64,000 bases of DNA, from NCBI RefSeq assembly GCF_006970865.1, contig NZ_CP035503.1:3113001-3177000 (forward strand). The letters are read 5' to 3'. The position numbers and the translations under genes were made by a program. Under the pieces are notes generated by a model. The model made no database searches and was not told where the DNA came from. It was given only the letters and a program-made list of their open reading frames with translations. Positions 51,276 to 60,112 of this stretch are shown in pieces; the first letter of the stretch is position 1; each line of letters begins with the position of its first letter. The stretch comes from Rhodoferax sediminis (GTDB taxonomy: Bacteria; Pseudomonadota; Gammaproteobacteria; Burkholderiales; Burkholderiaceae_C).

Positions 51276-52058
51276 ATGCTCCCCTACGACATTCCGCCAG
51301 ACAAACAATTCGCCAGCACTCTCGCGAAAGGGCTTGAACTTCTGCAGTGCTTCAAACCCGACGCACCGCTGCTGGGCAACAAGGATTTCGTCGCACGAAC
51401 CGGGCTCGACAAAGCCACCGTTTCACGCCTGACCTACACACTCGCCCAACTCGGCTATCTGCGTCATGACGTGAAGCTGAGCAAGTACCGTCTGGGCGCG
51501 CCGGTTCTATCCATGGGGTATCCGCTGCTGGCCGGCATGAACTTGCGCCAGATCGCGCGGCCGTGGATGAAGGAACTGGCCGACGAGGTGCGCGGCACGG
51601 TGAGTATTGGTATCCGGGATCGCGCCGACATTGTCTATGTGGAGACCTGTCGATCGGAGGACAGTGATGCGCCCCCGGTTGATATCGGTGCGCCGCTGCC
51701 ACTGTTGGCGACTGCCATAGGCCACGCGTGGCTCGCCAAATCCGATCCAGGAGAACGAGACAAGGCACTCAACCAAATCAAGGTGCGGTATCCGCAGGTG
51801 TTTGCGGAGCACGCGCGACGCCTGCCACAGGCGTTGCGTGATTTCGCGGCGCGGGGTTATTGCACGAGTCCAGGCTATTTTCGTCAAGGGCGAACTGCGG
51901 TCGCCGTGCCGATCGCAAAGCATGTGAACTCGGAGATCGTCGTATTTAACTGCGCGGTCGCGGCCTCCAGCGGTTCAGAGCAGGACATTTGCCGGCACCT
52001 GGGGCCGCGGCTGATCACGCTGGTGCGCAGCGTGGAAGTGGCAATGGGATTGTTGTAG
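51276..52058 (+). CDS. IclR-family regulator, second of a tandem pair
   Basis: A 260-residue IclR protein starting 18 bases after the first. The recognition helix region ARTGLDKATVSRLTYTLAQL is nearly the same as its neighbour's, implying related operators; the ligand domain (SIGIRDRADIVYVETCRSED) is more different. It also resembles the regulator at 62279, which has the same signature YPYVINTPLI/RPAMQAIAD arrangement. Downstream the DNA decays into transposase debris. Confidence 0.9.
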   Translation: MLPYDIPPDKQFASTLAKGLELLQCFKPDAPLLGNKDFVARTGLDKATVSRLTYTLAQLGYLRHDVKLSKYRLGAPVLSMGYPLLAGMNLRQIARPWMKELADEVRGTVSIGIRDRADIVYVETCRSEDSDAPPVDIGAPLPLLATAIGHAWLAKSDPGERDKALNQIKVRYPQVFAEHARRLPQALRDFAARGYCTSPGYFRQGRTAVAVPIAKHVNSEIVVFNCAVAASSGSEQDICRHLGPRLITLVRSVEVAMGLL

Positions 52059-52916
52059 GGCGAGTGGCAAGGTAATGCATCGGCCCGCCACGCCACGCTG
52101 GAAATCCGTGGTGCCTGATCCAGAGCCAGTCGATCACCTCGGAGCCTGGGTTGAAAGCGTGACTAACAATCACCGAATGCTCGCGTGCAGCGACGCATAC
52201 GAACCGCTTCACAATAGCGGACCGGTCGAGGGCGGCGAAGAGGAAAAAGATCAAATCTCCCCGGATCATAGGTTTCAGGCATTAACGGGCCGTTGAAATT
52301 TGCTGCAATGAATCGCCCCGTACGTCATACCCGAGTTCACCCAGCGGTCGCGATTGCCTTGCGGGACTCGATTCCGCCTCGCGATTGTTGTGTTGGAAGA
52401 TATGCGAGTTGTCGCCCGACGCAAGTGTGAGGTTTCGAAATTATTGAGACGTTTCTTAAATTGATGAGGCTGACCCGCTCCGATCTCGAAGCATCTCCGC
52501 CTTTGATCACCCCCGCATTACGGCTCTTAGTTGCGACACCAAATCCTCCAGATGTTCCGTAAGCGGCTGGGCACGGCACCTCGACGAACTGGCAGCAGTG
52601 ATCACGCGCAACACCCGGCGCATCCGCCTGTACATGGCCTCCAACTGGCCCAGCGCCGACATCTTCGCGCATGCGTTGAATCAGTTGCGATCACCCTGAA
52701 ACCCAACCAGTGCGTGGCCCGCGCGTTGACACCAACGGGGCCGCAACCCAAGCCGGGGTAGGGGGCATTGCGCGCACACGGCGCCAAATGCATCTCAAAT
52801 GCCGGGCAATGACTTCACAACACACTCGTCAGGCCGGCGCAGCATCGAATCAACGTCAATCAGACCGTACAAGTTGAGGTAGCGTGAAATATGCAGGCTA
52901 GATGACGTGTCTACTT
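52059..52916. other. Decayed interval with a transposase tail
   Basis: No intact gene. At 52568-52699 the plus strand reads as the end of a transposase-like protein (TRNTRRIRLYMASNWPSADI followed by FAHALNQL and a stop), most like the C-terminus of IS1380-type enzymes. The rest has short frames only. The interval probably collected several insertions and deletions before the IS5-type element arrived. Confidence 0.45.
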
Positions 52917-53856
52917 AGAAGTTATCCGTAAATAGTAAACTCTCGTTCTGAGCCGCATTTCACGCGGCGTCGGGGCGAAGGCATGGCGACACGCAAGCGA
53001 GTCGAATCGTGGGTAGTGACTGATGATTTCTGGCGGCGCGTCGAACCGCTGATTCCGGTGCGCGAGCGCAGCGCGGACAAGGCGTACGTGCGTAAGGCAG
53101 GAGCGGGACGGCCGCCCAAGCCAGCACGACAAGTGTTCGAGGCGGTCGTATACGTGTTGCGCACGGGCTGCCAATGGAAGGCACTTCCCAAGGAGCGCTT
53201 TGGCAGTGCCAGCGCAGTCCATAAGCGATTCCTGGAGTGGGAGGCTGCGGGTGTATTCGAGGCCCTATGGAAAGCCGGCCTTTGCGAGTATGACCAGATG
53301 GAGGGCATCGCCTGGCGCTGGCAGAGCATTGACGGGGCCATGTTCAAGGCGCCGTTGGCGCAAGAAACAGTCGGGCGCAGCCCGACCGATCGGGGGGAAA
53401 AATGGCAGTAAGCGCCACCTGCTGGTGGACGGGCGTGGCGTCCCGTTGTCCCTCGTCGTGACCGAGGCCAATGCGCATGACGTCACGCAGCTCGATCAAG
53501 TTCTGAAAGCCATTATGGTCAAACGTAAGACGCCAGGCGCGCGGCGCAGCAAGCACCTGTGTGCGGACACTGGCTATCGAGGCCGGCGTGCGTTGGAGAT
53601 CATCGAGTCGCACGGCTACATCCCCCATGTCGTCGGTCGTCGAAAGGAAGCCGATGCCAAACGACGCAACCCGACCAAAAACGCGCGGCGCTGGGTGATC
53701 GAGGTCTGCCACAGCTGTTTCAACCGCTTTCGCAAGCTGCTGGCGCGATACGAGAAGTTAGAGCGCAGCTTCGTCGCGCTCAACCACGTCGCCGCCGCCA
53801 TCATCGCGTTCCGCAAGGTGAAGTTGACGGTTAACATTATTTACGGATAGGTTCTT
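52917..53856 (+). mobile_element. IS5-type insertion sequence (IS427-like), about 940 bp
   Basis: The ends form inverted repeats sharing AGAA then TATCCGTAAATA (left end from 52917, right end to 53856, read inwards). The size and the two overlapping transposase frames fit the IS427 group of the IS5 family. No clear target duplication could be assigned; the end positions may be off by a few bases. It has inserted next to, or into, a Bug receptor gene of which only the last 28 codons remain on its right. Confidence 0.75.
52983..53850 (+). CDS. IS5-family transposase in two frames (probable programmed frameshift)
   Basis: The first frame (52983-53411, 142 residues) holds the N-terminal domain (WRRVEPLIPVRERS, GCQWKALPKERFGSAS) up to the first catalytic aspartate region (IDGAMFKAP). 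The second frame, entered at about 53391 and ending at 53850, holds HLLVDGRGVPLSLVVTEANA, then CADTGYRGRRALE and the last helix with the catalytic glutamate. The switch falls at GGGGGGAAAAAT, a slippery run; moving one base forward joins the two parts into one transposase of about 280 residues. The catalytic D, D and E regions all seem present, so the element may be active. Confidence 0.8.
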
Positions 53857-53859
53857 AGT

Positions 53860-53946
53860 TCGCCGGTGCAACTGCGCGATTACATCGCCTCCGAAACCGC
53901 GCGCTGGGCCGACGTGGTCAAGAGCCGCGGCATCAAGCTCGAGTGA
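53860..53946 (+). pseudogene. 3' tail of a Bug/TctC receptor gene
   Basis: The 28 codons before the TGA at 53944 read VQLRDYIASETARWADVV, then KSRGIKLE, the standard C-terminus of Bug proteins (compare the ends at 61080-61093). The rest of the gene is lost to the left of the IS element. It implies that a fifth Bug gene, in plus orientation, once stood here. Confidence 0.75.
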
Positions 53947-54015
53947 GGAGGCGCTGTCGCGCCTCGGGAACCGACGGATCGATGATCCGTGGGTTCCCTG
54001 TTTTGAGCGAATCGC

Positions 54016-55017
54016 TTAGAGCGTCACCACAATTTTCCCTGTTGCCTTGCCGCGTGCTAACACCCGCAGGGCCTGTACGCCTTCTGCGAGCGGAAACCGC
54101 GCGGAAATGTAAGGCTTCAGGACGCCTTGTGCCGCAAGCGCGTCAACCTGGCGCATCACCTCGGCACCCTTGGCCGGGTCGCGGCGGATGAACTCGCCAG
54201 CCCTGATGCCAATGATCGAGATGTTCTTGATCAGCACGTAGTTGGATTTCAGGTCGGCGATGCGGCCTGCCAGGAAGCCGACCACCAGTAACCGCCCCCC
54301 CCACGCCAGTGAGCGCAGTGAGGCGTCGAATACGTCACCGCCAACGGGGTCGAACACCACATCGGCCCCCTTGTCGCCGGTCATGCGCAGGATGTCGTCG
54401 CGCAGGCCTTCGCCGACCTGGACAAGCTCGTGCGCGCCCGCCGCACGTGCGGCATCCAGTTTCTCCAGGGACCGGCCGGTGGCAATCACGCGCGCGCCGA
54501 GATGCCGTCCCAACTGCACCGTAGCCAACCCGGCGCCCCCGGTCGCGCCGTGCACGAGGAGTGTTTCACCTGCCTCCAGCTGGCCGCGGTGGACCAGCGA
54601 CACGTAGGCTGTCATGCCGGCCGCCGAATAGGCTGAAGCTTCGTCCCAGTCGAGGTTTGCTGGCATGGGGCGCACTTCGCTTGCGTCAGCAATCATCATT
54701 TGCCCGAGCGCGCCGCCTTGTCGCGTCTGCGCCACCACGGCGTCACCAGGCCACACATGCGACACGCCGACGCCAACGGCAACCACTTCACCGGACGCTT
54801 CTAGCCCAGGCACGAAGGGAAGCGGCGGCTTAAACTGGTATGTACCCTGCGTGAGCAGCACGTCCGGATAGTTCAGCGCGGCAGCGCGAACGCGGATCAG
54901 CACTTGCTGCGGACCCGGAGACTCTAGCGGTAAGGTCCGCAGCGCGACGCCCGAAAAGTCCGGAGTTGGCTGCTCAACCACAAGAGCGGTGTAGTGGGTG
55001 TCGGCTCTCTCACTCAT
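54016..55017 (-). CDS. NADPH:quinone oxidoreductase-like MDR protein
   Basis: A 333-residue zinc-free medium-chain reductase of the quinone oxidoreductase (Qor/Nqo2) group. Motifs include RAAALNYPDVLLTQGTYQFK near the N-terminus and the nucleotide site VHGATGGAGLATVQLGRHLG. ATG 55017 is preceded by AAGGGAA; the frame open to 55038 would overlap the SDR gene. In this setting the substrate is more likely an enoyl-CoA or an unsaturated intermediate than a quinone. It is the counterpart of the AcuI-like gene in the other island and lies immediately downstream of the SDR. Confidence 0.83.
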   Translation of the reverse strand: MSERADTHYTALVVEQPTPDFSGVALRTLPLESPGPQQVLIRVRAAALNYPDVLLTQGTYQFKPPLPFVPGLEASGEVVAVGVGVSHVWPGDAVVAQTRQGGALGQMMIADASEVRPMPANLDWDEASAYSAAGMTAYVSLVHRGQLEAGETLLVHGATGGAGLATVQLGRHLGARVIATGRSLEKLDAARAAGAHELVQVGEGLRDDILRMTGDKGADVVFDPVGGDVFDASLRSLAWGGRLLVVGFLAGRIADLKSNYVLIKNISIIGIRAGEFIRRDPAKGAEVMRQVDALAAQGVLKPYISARFPLAEGVQALRVLARGKATGKIVVTL

Positions 55018-55018
55018 G

Positions 55019-55750
55019 TCAAAGTTCCCTTCTTGCAAGGCTGAATGTCTGGCCGGTCGGCCCCGGCTGGAGCTGCGATGCTAGGAACAGGGCCATGGGC
55101 ACCACGTCCTCCGGCGTCTTGAACCATTCCTGCGCGCCGGCGGACTGCGTCAGCTGTTCGACGCGTCCAGTGATGAAGGCGGTGAGCACGGGCCCGGGCA
55201 CCAGCTCATTGACGGCGATGCCATCTTCGATGAGCTCCTGCGCGAGCACGCGCACCAGCATGTGCAAGCCGGCTTTTGAGCTGGCATAGGCGGCGCGCGT
55301 TGCCGCGGCGCGATGGCCCATGCCCGAGCCCACAAAAATCATGTGCCCACCCCCGCTTCGCTTGAGCGCCGGGATGGCTGCCTTCGCGGTGTTGAAGGCG
55401 CCCACCAGGTTGACCTCCAACGTGCGTCGGAAAGCCTGCACATCGGAGGTCTCCACGGTCTTGTTTTCCGACGCCTCGCCGGCGGCGGAAAAGACCAGGT
55501 CCAGGCCACCCAGCTCCCGCTCCACGGCGAGCACCTGCTGCTCCAGGGCCTCGAAGTCGGACACGTCCGCCGGCAGGGCCAGAGCACGGCCGCCGGCGTT
55601 CTCGATCAAGCGCTCGGTTTGCAGGAGATTTTCGCGGCCGCGCGACACGCATGCCACGGCCGCGCCAGCCCGCGCATAGCCGATCGCCACTGCGCGGCCG
55701 ATACCGCTTCCCGCGCCCGTGACGAGGATCCTCTTGCCGACCAGATACAT
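55019..55750 (-). CDS. Short-chain dehydrogenase/reductase (SDR)
   Basis: A 243-residue classical SDR from ATG 55750, which has an AGGAG site; an ATG at 55768 is less well placed. Cofactor motif TGAGSGIG, catalytic YASSK, and a C-terminus (FLASQLQPGPTGQTFSLARR) very like that of the SDR at 44038. The gene is divergent from the ADP-forming ligase at 55889, and the IclR-type palindrome at 55812 lies between. It should act on a hydroxy- or keto-acyl intermediate of this island. Confidence 0.87.
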   Translation of the reverse strand: MYLVGKRILVTGAGSGIGRAVAIGYARAGAAVACVSRGRENLLQTERLIENAGGRALALPADVSDFEALEQQVLAVERELGGLDLVFSAAGEASENKTVETSDVQAFRRTLEVNLVGAFNTAKAAIPALKRSGGGHMIFVGSGMGHRAAATRAAYASSKAGLHMLVRVLAQELIEDGIAVNELVPGPVLTAFITGRVEQLTQSAGAQEWFKTPEDVVPMALFLASQLQPGPTGQTFSLARREL

Positions 55751-55811
55751 AGACGTCTCCTTTTTCATTGCAGGGCATTCTCAGCCGCTCCCACCGCCGC
55801 ACTGCAAGGCA

Positions 55812-55828
55812 GTTTCAATATTTGAAAC
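55812..55828. promoter_or_regulatory. IclR-type operator in divergent promoter (copy 1)
   Basis: GTTTCA-N5-TGAAAC, perfect arms with the A/T-only centre ATATT, lies 62 bases from the SDR start and 61 bases from the ligase start. A near-identical site is at 62221-62237 ahead of the IclR gene, so that regulator probably controls this divergent promoter too. Confidence 0.65.
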
Positions 55829-55888
55829 GCAGGTTCGCTTTGTTCCGCCTGCCGCATAGAGTACCGCCACCAACAAAAGGAAACGTCA

Positions 55889-58114
55889 GTGGGACAAACA
55901 GAAATGCCAGTGGGATTACTTTTGCAAGGCCGCACGGATGAGCGTTCACCCGAGACCAATGGCGACGCGCTGCGGCACCTCGACGCGCTGTTCCATCCGC
56001 GCTCCATCGCCGTCGTGGGCGCGAGCGACGACCCAAACCGTATCGGCGGCGTGCCGCTCTCGCTGATGATCGAACGCGGCTACAGCGGCCGCCTCATCCC
56101 CGTCAACCCGAAGTACGAGCGCGTGCAGGGCCTGCCTGCATTCCCCTCGCTCGCAGCGGCCGGCGGGCCCATCGACATCGCCATCGTGGCTGTCCCGGCG
56201 GCGGCCCTCGCGGCGACGCTTGAGGACGCCATTGCGGCCGGTGTGAAGGCGCTCGTCGTCTTCAGTTCGGGCTTTGCGGAAGTGGATGCCGCAGGGCGCG
56301 ACATGCAGCAACAGGTGACGCGCCGAGCGCGAGAGGCCGGCATTCGCCTGCTGGGGCCCAATTGCCTGGGGATGATGTCGTTCCGCCACAACGTGTTCGC
56401 CACCTTCTCGCCGGCGCCACGGGCCGGCGCTAACAAGGTGGGCAACATTGCCATCGTCAGCCAGTCCGGCGCGTTCGGTGCCTTCGCCTTTTCGCTGGCG
56501 CGCTCGCGCGACCTGGGCATGTCCTACTGGATGACGACCGGCAACGAGTCCGACGTCGAGTTCGCAGACTGCGTGCAATGGCTCGCGGCGGACCGTGACA
56601 CGCAAGTCATCCTGGGCTACATGGAAGGCTGCCGCGACGGCGACAAGCTCAAGCGCGCGCTCGAGGCGGCGCGGGCCGCAGGCAAACGCGTGGTGATCAC
56701 CAAGGTGGGACGCACCGAACTGGGAAGCGCGGCGGCCGCGTCCCACACGGCCGCCCTGACCGGCGAGGATGCGGTATATGACGCGCTGTTCCGCCAATAT
56801 GGTGTCTGGCGCGCCAACACGGTGGAGGAACTCTTCACGGTGGGCTATGCCGCTTCCGTGTGCCCGCTTCCAGCGTCGTCCCGCACGGGCGTGTTGACGG
56901 TGTCCGGCGGTGTCGGCGTGTTGATGGCCGACGAGGCATCCACCGCGGGTCTCGATCTCGCCGAGATGCCCCTTGCGGCGCAGGCTGCCTTGCTTCGCGA
57001 GATTCCTTTCGCCGGCCCGCGCAATCCCGTCGACATCACCGGGCAGACGGTCACCGTGCCGGGTCTACTGGAGCGTACCCTCGCGAGCATGCTCGGGCAC
57101 GGTGACGAGCAAGCAGGCTACGACATGGTGGTGTTTTTCCCCGCTGCGGCACTGCTGGGTGCCTCCGTCGCGCAGAGAATCGTCGACGATCTAATCGCCG
57201 CCCATACCCGCCATCCCGACAAGCCGCTGGTCGTGACCGGCCTCATGCAACCGGCCTACCGGGAGGTTTTCCGGAAGGCCGGGGTGGCCGTCATCGACGA
57301 TCCTTCGGCTGCGATGCGGGCGCTCGGCGCACTCGCCTTCTTTGCCGACGCGGCGAAGCGGCCACCGCCGCTGGGTGCCACAGCGGTCGTACCGTCTGCG
57401 ATATCGCTGGCCGGCAAGTCCTACACCGAGCATGAGGCGCTGCAGCAACTCGCCGCCGCCGGCGTGCCGGTGGTGCAGTCCCGTCTGGCGGCAACGGCGG
57501 CCGAAGCCGCGCAGGCGGCGCAGCGCATCGGCTTCCCGGTCGTGGTGAAGCTGTGTTCGCCGGACATTACGCACAAGAGCGAGGTCGGCGGCGTGCGCCT
57601 CAACCTCCAGGATGCTGGCGCGGTCGAAGCGGCTTTCAACGATATCCTGACGAAGGCGCGGCAGGCTGCGCCACACGCGCGCATCGATGGCGTGCTGGTC
57701 GCGCCCATGGTCAAGGGCGGGGTGGAGTGCATCCTCGGCGTGCACACCGACCCGGTGTTCGGCCCCGTCGTCATGTTCGGGCTCGGCGGCATCCTGGTCG
57801 AGGCCATGCGCGACGTGACCTTCCGCCTGGCGCCGATCGATGCGGCCGAGGCGCGCAGCATGATCGACAGCATCCGCGCCCGCCGGGTCCTCGACGGCAT
57901 GCGCGGCGCGCCGCCATCCGATGTTGACGCGCTGGCCGAGTCCATCGCGCGGTTGTCGCATTTCGCGGCCTCAAACAAGGCCGGCTTGCAAAGCGTGGAC
58001 ATCAATCCCTTCCTCGTCCTGCCGTACGGGCAGGGCGCGATCGCGCTGGACGCGGTGCTCGTTACCGAACCGGCCCACACCCCATCAACTTCCACACCCC
58101 GAGGTACCCCATGA
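55889..58114 (+). CDS. ADP-forming acyl-CoA ligase (acetyl-CoA synthetase-like)
   Basis: A 741-residue fused ligase starting at GTG 55889, preceded by AAAGGAAA; an ATG six codons later is possible. CoA-binding domain SIAVVGASDDPNRIGG, phosphohistidine H286 in AASHTAAL, C-terminal ATP-grasp domain VVVKLCSPDITHKSEVGGV. It is the homologue of the ligase at 41773 with a 25-residue N-terminal extension. The next gene starts inside its stop (ATGA). It heads a six-unit plus-strand operon: ligase, nitronate-monooxygenase-like protein, enoyl-CoA hydratase, Bug receptor, MaoC dehydratase, then a broken dehydrogenase on the other strand. Confidence 0.88.
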   Translation: MGQTEMPVGLLLQGRTDERSPETNGDALRHLDALFHPRSIAVVGASDDPNRIGGVPLSLMIERGYSGRLIPVNPKYERVQGLPAFPSLAAAGGPIDIAIVAVPAAALAATLEDAIAAGVKALVVFSSGFAEVDAAGRDMQQQVTRRAREAGIRLLGPNCLGMMSFRHNVFATFSPAPRAGANKVGNIAIVSQSGAFGAFAFSLARSRDLGMSYWMTTGNESDVEFADCVQWLAADRDTQVILGYMEGCRDGDKLKRALEAARAAGKRVVITKVGRTELGSAAAASHTAALTGEDAVYDALFRQYGVWRANTVEELFTVGYAASVCPLPASSRTGVLTVSGGVGVLMADEASTAGLDLAEMPLAAQAALLREIPFAGPRNPVDITGQTVTVPGLLERTLASMLGHGDEQAGYDMVVFFPAAALLGASVAQRIVDDLIAAHTRHPDKPLVVTGLMQPAYREVFRKAGVAVIDDPSAAMRALGALAFFADAAKRPPPLGATAVVPSAISLAGKSYTEHEALQQLAAAGVPVVQSRLAATAAEAAQAAQRIGFPVVVKLCSPDITHKSEVGGVRLNLQDAGAVEAAFNDILTKARQAAPHARIDGVLVAPMVKGGVECILGVHTDPVFGPVVMFGLGGILVEAMRDVTFRLAPIDAAEARSMIDSIRARRVLDGMRGAPPSDVDALAESIARLSHFAASNKAGLQSVDINPFLVLPYGQGAIALDAVLVTEPAHTPSTSTPRGTP

Positions 58115-59226
58115 CGACAAGCAAACGCAAAGCCGGATTCCGCACACCCCTGTGCGACCGGCTCGGGATCGACATACCGGTTTTCTCTTTTTCGCACAGC
58201 CTGGAAGTGACCGCCGCCGTCAGCCGCGCGGGTGGCTATGGCGTGTTCGGCGCGACCCATGACGAACCGCAACAGCTCCTCGAGCACGCCCGCGCACTGA
58301 AGGAGATGTGCGAAGGCCGTCCGTTCGGGCTGGACCTCCTGCTGCCGACGCTGGCCGTGGAAAAGAACGACCGGGCCGCGGCGGAAGAAGCCGTGCCGCA
58401 GCAGCACAAGGACTTCGTCCAGGCGCTGCGCGAAAAACACAAGGTGCCAGCGGCGACCCAAGGGCACCTCTTCTCCAAGCACGTGCGCTCCCAGGAGCTG
58501 TTCGACGCGCAGGCCGAGGCGGTGATCGCCTCCGGCGCGAACATGTTCGCGATGGCGGTGGGAACACCGGCGGAGCTCGTGGCGCGTGCGAAGGCCGCGG
58601 GCCAGGTGACGCTCTCGCTCATCGGTTCGCCGCGCCATGTGCAACGGTCCCTGGCCGCGGGCGTCGACCTGCTGGTGGCGCAGGGCTACGACGCCGGCGC
58701 CCACACGGGCACCATTGGCACGATGTCCTTGGTCCCGCAGGTGGTGGCGATGGCCGGCGACGTGCCCGTGATCGCTGCCGGTGGCATTGCCACCGGTAGC
58801 CAGTTCGCCGCCGCGCTTGCCTTGGGCGCGCAGGGCGCGTGGACCGGCACGATCTGGCTGGGCAGCAAGGAACATGCGCTCGACCCGATCCTCACCGACC
58901 AGATCCTTAGGGCCGGCAGCGAGGACACCGTCATCTCCCGCTCCTGGAGCGGCAAGACGCTGCGCATGGTGCGCAGCGGCTGGAGCGAAGAATGGAGCGC
59001 GCCCGGCGCGCCCACGCCGCTCAAAATGCCCTACCAGCAGGTGCTGGTCGGCGAGCTGAATGCGGCGGTCCACGAGCACCGCATCGAATCCCTGATGTGG
59101 ACGGCGGCCGGCCAGAGCGTTGCCTACGTGCGCGAGGTCCGCAGCGTCGAGGAAATCATGGACGGGCTGATCGAGGAGACTGAGCAGACGCTCGGCCGTC
59201 TCGCGGCCTTGCGGCGTTCGTCCTGA
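58111..59226 (+). CDS. FMN-dependent nitronate monooxygenase/enoyl reductase-like protein
   Basis: A 371-residue TIM-barrel FMN protein of the 2-nitropropane dioxygenase family. GVDLLVAQGYDAGAHTGTIG contains the conserved Gly/His of the active site, and VIAAGGIATGSQFAAALALG the phosphate-binding loop. Members include nitronate monooxygenases and enoyl-ACP reductase II. In operons with CoA ligases and hydratases, many are misnamed and may oxidise or reduce an acyl-CoA intermediate. The start overlaps the ligase stop by four bases. No nitro-compound genes are nearby. Confidence 0.82.
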   Translation: MTTSKRKAGFRTPLCDRLGIDIPVFSFSHSLEVTAAVSRAGGYGVFGATHDEPQQLLEHARALKEMCEGRPFGLDLLLPTLAVEKNDRAAAEEAVPQQHKDFVQALREKHKVPAATQGHLFSKHVRSQELFDAQAEAVIASGANMFAMAVGTPAELVARAKAAGQVTLSLIGSPRHVQRSLAAGVDLLVAQGYDAGAHTGTIGTMSLVPQVVAMAGDVPVIAAGGIATGSQFAAALALGAQGAWTGTIWLGSKEHALDPILTDQILRAGSEDTVISRSWSGKTLRMVRSGWSEEWSAPGAPTPLKMPYQQVLVGELNAAVHEHRIESLMWTAAGQSVAYVREVRSVEEIMDGLIEETEQTLGRLAALRRSS

Positions 59227-59257
59227 CCCCGAACCAGGGCAAGCGGAAAGGAAAAAA

Positions 59258-60049
59258 ATGAACGACACGACAGCCCCCGTCACCGTACGGCTCGAAAGCC
59301 ATTCGGGCGTCGCCGTGGTCACGCTGGACCGGCCCGAGGTGCACAATGCGTTCGATGAGCGCATGCGCGAGCAACTGGCCGCCGCGATGGCGCAGGCCTC
59401 GGCCGATCCGGCGATCGGCGTCGTGGTGATCACCGGCGCCGGCCCGCGCGCCTTCAGTGCCGGCATGGACCTGCGCGAGTTCGCGGCGACGCCGATGTCG
59501 GTGACCGCTCGCCGGCGTCAGCGCCGCGCACGGGCGGCTCCGCTTGCCGACTTCCCCAAGCCCGTCATCGCCGCGGTGAATGGCGTGGCGATCGGCTTCG
59601 GGCTCGAGCTGGCATTGCAGTGCGACATCCTGGTCGCGGCGACGAACGCCACCTTCGCGCTCGCCGAGGTCCGGCGCGGGATCATCCCGGGCGGGGGCGG
59701 CACGCAACGCCTGGCGCGCCGCATCGGCCAGGGCCGCGCGATGGAGATGATCCTCACAGGCCGCACGGTGGATGCCGAACTTGCACTGCGTTACGGCCTG
59801 GTGGAACACGTCGTGCCTTCCGAAGAACTGATGGCGAGGGCAGATGCCCTGGCCCGCGAGATATTGGCCAACGCGCCGGTGGCCGTGCAGCTGGCCCGGG
59901 AGGCGGTCCGGCGCGGCATCGACTTGCCGCTGGCCGACGGCCTGCGGCTGGAGGACGACCTCCTGGCCATCGCAATGGGCACGGAAGACTCGCGCGAAGG
60001 CCCGCAGGCCTTCGCGCAGAAGCGGCCGCCACGCTGGCGGAGCGAATAG
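59258..60049 (+). CDS. Enoyl-CoA hydratase/isomerase family protein
   Basis: A 263-residue crotonase-fold protein. The oxyanion-hole segment AFSAGMDLREF and the second glycine-rich segment GIIPGGGGTQRLARRIG are present, preceded by LAEVRRG, where the glutamate at the hydratase base position is retained. It should add water to a 2-enoyl-CoA. It follows the FMN protein by 31 bases and precedes a Bug receptor by about 60 bases. Codon use is very GC-rich, like its neighbours. Confidence 0.9.
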   Translation: MNDTTAPVTVRLESHSGVAVVTLDRPEVHNAFDERMREQLAAAMAQASADPAIGVVVITGAGPRAFSAGMDLREFAATPMSVTARRRQRRARAAPLADFPKPVIAAVNGVAIGFGLELALQCDILVAATNATFALAEVRRGIIPGGGGTQRLARRIGQGRAMEMILTGRTVDAELALRYGLVEHVVPSEELMARADALAREILANAPVAVQLAREAVRRGIDLPLADGLRLEDDLLAIAMGTEDSREGPQAFAQKRPPRWRSE

Positions 60050-60112
60050 CGCGGCGCCAGCGCGGCTCCGCACACAGGTGTCAGTTTTTTTCATTCACGA
60101 CAAGGAGACATG

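Noticed and set aside
58111..59226. Nitroalkane degradation
   Set aside because: The protein belongs to the nitronate monooxygenase family, but its neighbours are all acyl-CoA enzymes and nothing else suggests nitro compounds.
57421..59466. 681-codon minus-strand open frame
   Set aside because: Antisense to the CoA ligase and nitronate-monooxygenase-like genes; low-complexity Arg/Ala/His product without motifs.
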